DNA of 7,167 bases, taken from positions 1-7,167 of the forward strand of contig JBBQHI010000073.1 in NCBI GenBank assembly GCA_038323835.1, given 5' to 3'. The stretch is from JACVRW01 sp038323835. GTDB lineage: Bacteria; Actinomycetota; Thermoleophilia; Solirubrobacterales; Thermoleophilaceae. Below the pieces are notes generated by a model, which was not told the origin of the DNA, did no database searches, and saw only the letters and a program-made list of their open reading frames with translations. How positions within the stretch are numbered: the first letter of the stretch is position 1; each line of letters opens with the position of its first letter. Shown here piece by piece: positions 4,678 through 7,167 of the stretch. Made by a program: the position numbers and the translations under genes.

Positions 4678-5535
4678 ATGCGCAGGCGCTTGACCGCTCA
4701 GCTCGCCTGCGTGGCGGCGCTGATCTCGCCACTGGTCGTCATGCCGGGGGCCGTGCCGGGTCAGACCCCGCCGGCGGGCGACTCCGGTTTCGGCGCCGGC
4801 CACGTCCTTCAGACGGACTTCGTGAGCGAGGGGCACTCCGGCCCGAACGGGGAGAACCCTGTGGGCACGCTCACGGTGAGCGGGTACCTCAACTTCAGGG
4901 CTACGGCCACCTGCTCCAACGTCTCCGGCAACGCGGTGGTGGCCGGCTACCGGATCGAGACCGGAGGGATGGCCGGACGGGGATTCCTGAGCTCGTCGGT
5001 TGATCACGGCCCACCGCGGCGGGGACACCCGGTGGATGTGACCGTCTACAGCGGATACCTGCGCCGGCCGCCGGTGAGTTGCCCCTCGCCCGGCGATCCG
5101 CCGCCGCGCGGATTCGACAGCACCGGAGGAGGGCCCTTCACGAGAGGGGATTTCACCCTTGTGGACGTCCGTGAGCACCTGACCTCGGCCAGCCCGGTTG
5201 CGCGCCTCGGCCCGGTGCGCGTCGCGCTCCGGCCGCGGCACCTCGCCGGCCACTCCGAGGGCGCCCTCGAGATCCGGGCTCGCGTGTGCGGAGCGCCGGG
5301 CACCGCCCTGCTCCGGTTCGCGCAGGCGTCCAGCCCCGCCGGTCGCAGGCGTCCGGTGGACTCGCGCACGACATGGCTGACGAAGCTGCGCCACACCGGC
5401 GTGTGTGAAACCCACGTGCTCACCGGGCGGCTCGGCCGTTTTCCCGGCGGGCGCCGCTACCAGGTCACGATGAGTGCCCGGACCACGGCGCGGCGCTGGA
5501 GCCGGAGGGTCGCGCGTTCCGTGGACGCCCGGTGA
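4678..5535 (+). CDS. Secreted two-domain protein, 285 aa, function unknown
   Basis: ATG 4678 is the predicted transcription start. Residues 1-29 are a Sec signal peptide (MRRRLTAQLACVAALISPLV plus VMPGAVPGQ), probably cut near residues 25-29. Residues about 42-165 resemble a beta-rich extracellular domain I associate with high-GC actinobacteria: HVLQTDFVSEGHSGPNGENP, GTLTVSG, then ATATCSNVSGNAVVAGYRIE, a variable stretch with C135, and GDFTLVDV closing it. C79 and C135 could pair. Residues about 175-280 look like a second beta-rich domain, with C204 and C243 as another likely pair, and a very basic end. No catalytic motif is seen, so a structural, binding or cell-surface role is the safest reading. 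Its stop overlaps the GTG of the lipoprotein gene (GTGA), placing it first in a three-gene export operon. Confidence 0.82.
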   Translation: MRRRLTAQLACVAALISPLVVMPGAVPGQTPPAGDSGFGAGHVLQTDFVSEGHSGPNGENPVGTLTVSGYLNFRATATCSNVSGNAVVAGYRIETGGMAGRGFLSSSVDHGPPRRGHPVDVTVYSGYLRRPPVSCPSPGDPPPRGFDSTGGGPFTRGDFTLVDVREHLTSASPVARLGPVRVALRPRHLAGHSEGALEIRARVCGAPGTALLRFAQASSPAGRRRPVDSRTTWLTKLRHTGVCETHVLTGRLGRFPGGRRYQVTMSARTTARRWSRRVARSVDAR

Positions 5536-5798
5536 GGGGCCGGGTTTGGGTGGTTGGGCGCCGCTGGTGCTCGGTGGCGCTGGTGGCTGCGGCCATGGGC
5601 TGTGGCGACGGCTCGAGTCAGGGGGTGGACCCCACGCCCGAGCGCCTTGACGGATCGTCGTCCCACGAGTTCGAGCAGGACGACATCGACCGCGCCAACG
5701 GCGCGAGTGACGCGGTCAAGGACTACTGCTCTGGAGCGGTGTCGGAGGCGCAGCGGGTGGGATGCGAATCGCACGTCACCGAGGACGACATCCCATGA
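5532..5798 (+). CDS. Small lipoprotein, 88 aa
   Basis: GTG 5532 overlaps the previous stop by four bases. Residues 1-23 form a signal peptide (MRGRVWVVGRRWCSVALVAA then AMG) with C24 as the candidate lipidated cysteine in AMGC, followed by a GDGSSQ linker. The lipobox is slightly off consensus at -3. The mature protein is about 65 residues, strongly acidic and hydrophilic (HEFEQDDIDRANGASDAVKD, ending in ESHVTEDDIP). It has two cysteines (YCSGAVSEAQRVGC, C66 and C78) that could form a disulphide. I recognise no family. Its stop overlaps the next start (ATGA), so it is probably made in step with the secreted proteins on either side. It may partner with one of them at the outer face of the membrane. 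Confidence 0.72.
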   Translation: MRGRVWVVGRRWCSVALVAAAMGCGDGSSQGVDPTPERLDGSSSHEFEQDDIDRANGASDAVKDYCSGAVSEAQRVGCESHVTEDDIP

Positions 5799-6847
5799 GG
5801 GATGGGGCGAGAGGTCGCTCGTCGTGGCGCACTGTTGGGCTAGGGCTGGCAGCCGCCACGGCGCTCGTCTTCTGTGCTCCTGCCGCAGGCCAGCAGGCGC
5901 AGATCACCCAGCGGGTGTTCACCGATGAGGGGCTGCCCTACCTGGTTGGCAATCCGGTACCGGACGGGAGCAAGGGCACGGTAATTGCCTGGAGGGAGTG
6001 CCGGCCAGGGGTCCCCTGTCGCGCGTTGGCCGCGGAGGGGCGTGGGGACTTCATTGAGCCCGGCGACGTGCCGGCGGGTACGACGTTTGAGATGGATGCC
6101 CTGTCGGACTCGGGTGTGCTCACCACCGATCGGAGCATCCCCTGGCAGGGTCGCGTCGCCTCAACCAGTTCGCCCGGCGTAAGCGGGGCGCTTCGGGTAG
6201 GACGCATTGTTCTTCCGAGGGCCGCGAGTTGGACTGGGGGTTGGGAGGGCGACTATGACCGCTTCAATCTGGAGGCGTGCCGCACCGCGGCCGGGCTGTC
6301 GTGCGAGGCGCTCGCCGCCCAGGGCGAGGATCCCCTGGTGTGCCCCGGCGGGGGCGCGGTTCTGGGTCACCGCTACCTGGGATGGTGGGTCCGTGCGGTA
6401 GACGGGCGACTGGCGCGCGACTCGGTCTTTGCGGGGGTGGGCTATAGCCAGCCGCGCGACATCCCGCTACCCGCAGCGTCGGCGACAGTTGTGCGTTCCG
6501 GGCTCGTGGGGCCCGTGAGGGCGTCGAGAGGGGCGTTCGCGGAATGCGGCAAGCCGCGCGTCCAGATCTTCAAGAACCGCATTGGCGAGGCTAGGCGTCC
6601 CACCTTCGCGGCGGTGGGATGCACCTCTACATGCGATGTGGTCCTCGTGGTTCGCGATGCCCGGCGCACGATCCGACGCCGGGTTGACGTGGAGACCAAC
6701 GGGCTCGTTGGGCTGCGCCTCCACAGGCGGCTGAGCGGGAAGAGCGTCCGCGTGCGGGTGATCGTGAACGGTCATCAGCGGGCGCGGCGGGTGGTGCTCC
6801 TCAAGCCGGCGCGGGCCCCCCTCCAGACGCGCCCGCCGGCACCGTAA
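5795..6847 (+). CDS. Secreted protein with two cysteine-paired modules, 350 aa
   Basis: I choose ATG 5795, which overlaps the lipoprotein stop as ATGA, over an in-frame start at 5762 that would put an extra 11 residues before the signal peptide. Residues 1-33 are a Sec signal peptide (core VGLGLAAATALVFCAPAAG). Two related modules follow: W66-R-E-C69...C75-RALAAEG, and E160-A-C162...C170-EALAAQG. These recall the 'W.RC...G..C..I' modules common in secreted actinobacterial proteins. Between and after them are beta-rich stretches (FEMDALSDSGVL; GHRYLGWWVRAVDG). The last 80 residues contain CTSTC (C276, C280) then VVLVVRDARRTIRRRVDVET and repeated basic strands (RLHRRLSGKSVRVRVIVNGH), a typical basic beta-sandwich end. 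No catalytic residues are evident, so binding or a structural surface role is likely. It is last in the export operon. Confidence 0.8.
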   Translation: MRDGARGRSSWRTVGLGLAAATALVFCAPAAGQQAQITQRVFTDEGLPYLVGNPVPDGSKGTVIAWRECRPGVPCRALAAEGRGDFIEPGDVPAGTTFEMDALSDSGVLTTDRSIPWQGRVASTSSPGVSGALRVGRIVLPRAASWTGGWEGDYDRFNLEACRTAAGLSCEALAAQGEDPLVCPGGGAVLGHRYLGWWVRAVDGRLARDSVFAGVGYSQPRDIPLPAASATVVRSGLVGPVRASRGAFAECGKPRVQIFKNRIGEARRPTFAAVGCTSTCDVVLVVRDARRTIRRRVDVETNGLVGLRLHRRLSGKSVRVRVIVNGHQRARRVVLLKPARAPLQTRPPAP

Positions 6848-7167
6848 GCGTCGAACGACCGATTCTTGCGTGGAAGGGCTGTCTGGACGGGAGCCCGTCG
6901 CGTTGAACTGGGCGACCTCGGGTGTCGTGGCGCAACGCCCAACTCCAGGAAGTCCAATGCTCGACCGGCGCGTAGATTCGGCGCAAGCGGAGACTTGTCT
7001 ACTAAGCCCTTCTCTCTCCCCGATGGCCTTGCGGGGCGCCCGGGCGGGGCCTAGGCTGGGGTTCTCTCTTTTCGCTTTCCAATCGTTGTTCCCGGGCCTG
7101 AGCCCGAACCTCATGCTCCACCCCGGCTCCCCAGCGACAGCTTGTCGACTGGTTGCCTCAGCGAGTG
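6848..7167. other. Non-coding right edge
   Basis: I see no supportable gene, RNA or clear terminator in these 320 bases. Open frames on either strand lack ribosome binding sites and family-like sequence. A 10-bp palindrome, CGCCCGGGCG (7037-7046), sits in a GC-rich patch, and pyrimidine-rich stretches at 7010-7020 and 7061-7080 are the only other visible structure. A promoter for a gene beyond the edge cannot be excluded. Confidence 0.5.

Noticed and set aside
4465..5415. Long minus-strand open frame (316 codons) opposite the secreted-protein gene
   Set aside because: No ribosome site and a low-complexity Arg/Ala/Gly-rich translation. The plus strand has a promoter, signal peptide and operon overlaps, so this is a GC-rich shadow frame.
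6467..7114. Minus-strand open frame of 215 codons at the right edge
   Set aside because: Much of it is antisense to the 350-residue secreted protein, it has no ribosome site, and no domain-like sequence is visible.
6848..7167. tRNA or small RNA gene at the right edge
   Set aside because: No T-loop GGTTCGA-type motif with matching stems was found on either strand.
1..7167. CRISPR array, insertion sequence ends or integrase attachment site
   Set aside because: No regularly spaced repeats, no transposase or integrase frames and no long terminal inverted repeats were seen.

Overview
The window is GC-rich, high-GC3 DNA that reads as an actinobacterial genome. The secreted proteins at the right (cysteine-paired modules, basic C-terminal beta-rich domains) and the replication-relaxation-like remnant at the left are of types I associate with Thermoleophilia/Solirubrobacterales. 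That taxonomic guess is inference from protein style, not from a marker gene.

Left part (1-1333). The window opens inside a broken replication-relaxation (Replic_Relax-like) gene. Its winged-helix and C-terminal parts can be followed through three successive reading frames (two frameshifts, near 160 and 440). A small orphan gene of unknown function follows at 1022-1333, probably translated from a leaderless mRNA.

Centre (1330-4412). This is the most interesting region: two divergent transcription units around an AT-rich control region (2173-2356). Leftward runs a BldC/MerR-like helix-turn-helix protein (1924-2172) and, 24 bases on, an unrecognised 189-residue protein (1330-1899). Its stop codon overlaps that of the 1022-1333 gene. 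Rightward run three genes locked together by 4-base GTGA overlaps: a CD-NTase/OAS-like nucleotidyltransferase (2357-3493), a small stand-alone E2-like (ubiquitin-conjugating-fold) protein with a candidate catalytic cysteine (3490-3903), and a protein with an N-terminal membrane segment and charged helical body (3900-4412). The layout matches the logic of a short type II CBASS anti-phage system (cyclase + E2 + effector), but the families look divergent and the putative effector is not one I can name. The control region contains a perfect 19-bp inverted repeat and overlapping back-to-back promoter elements, so the left unit may regulate the right one.

Right part (4413-7167). After a 265-base spacer with a hairpin, a well-formed promoter (TTGACG, 17 bp, TAAGTT) starts a second overlapping three-gene operon (4678-6847). 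It encodes exported proteins: a two-domain secreted protein, a small lipoprotein, and a 350-residue secreted protein with repeated cysteine modules. The promoter places the transcription start at the first ATG, so this operon is probably leaderless. The last 320 bases hold no gene I can support.

No tRNA, rRNA, CRISPR array, transposase or integrase was seen.
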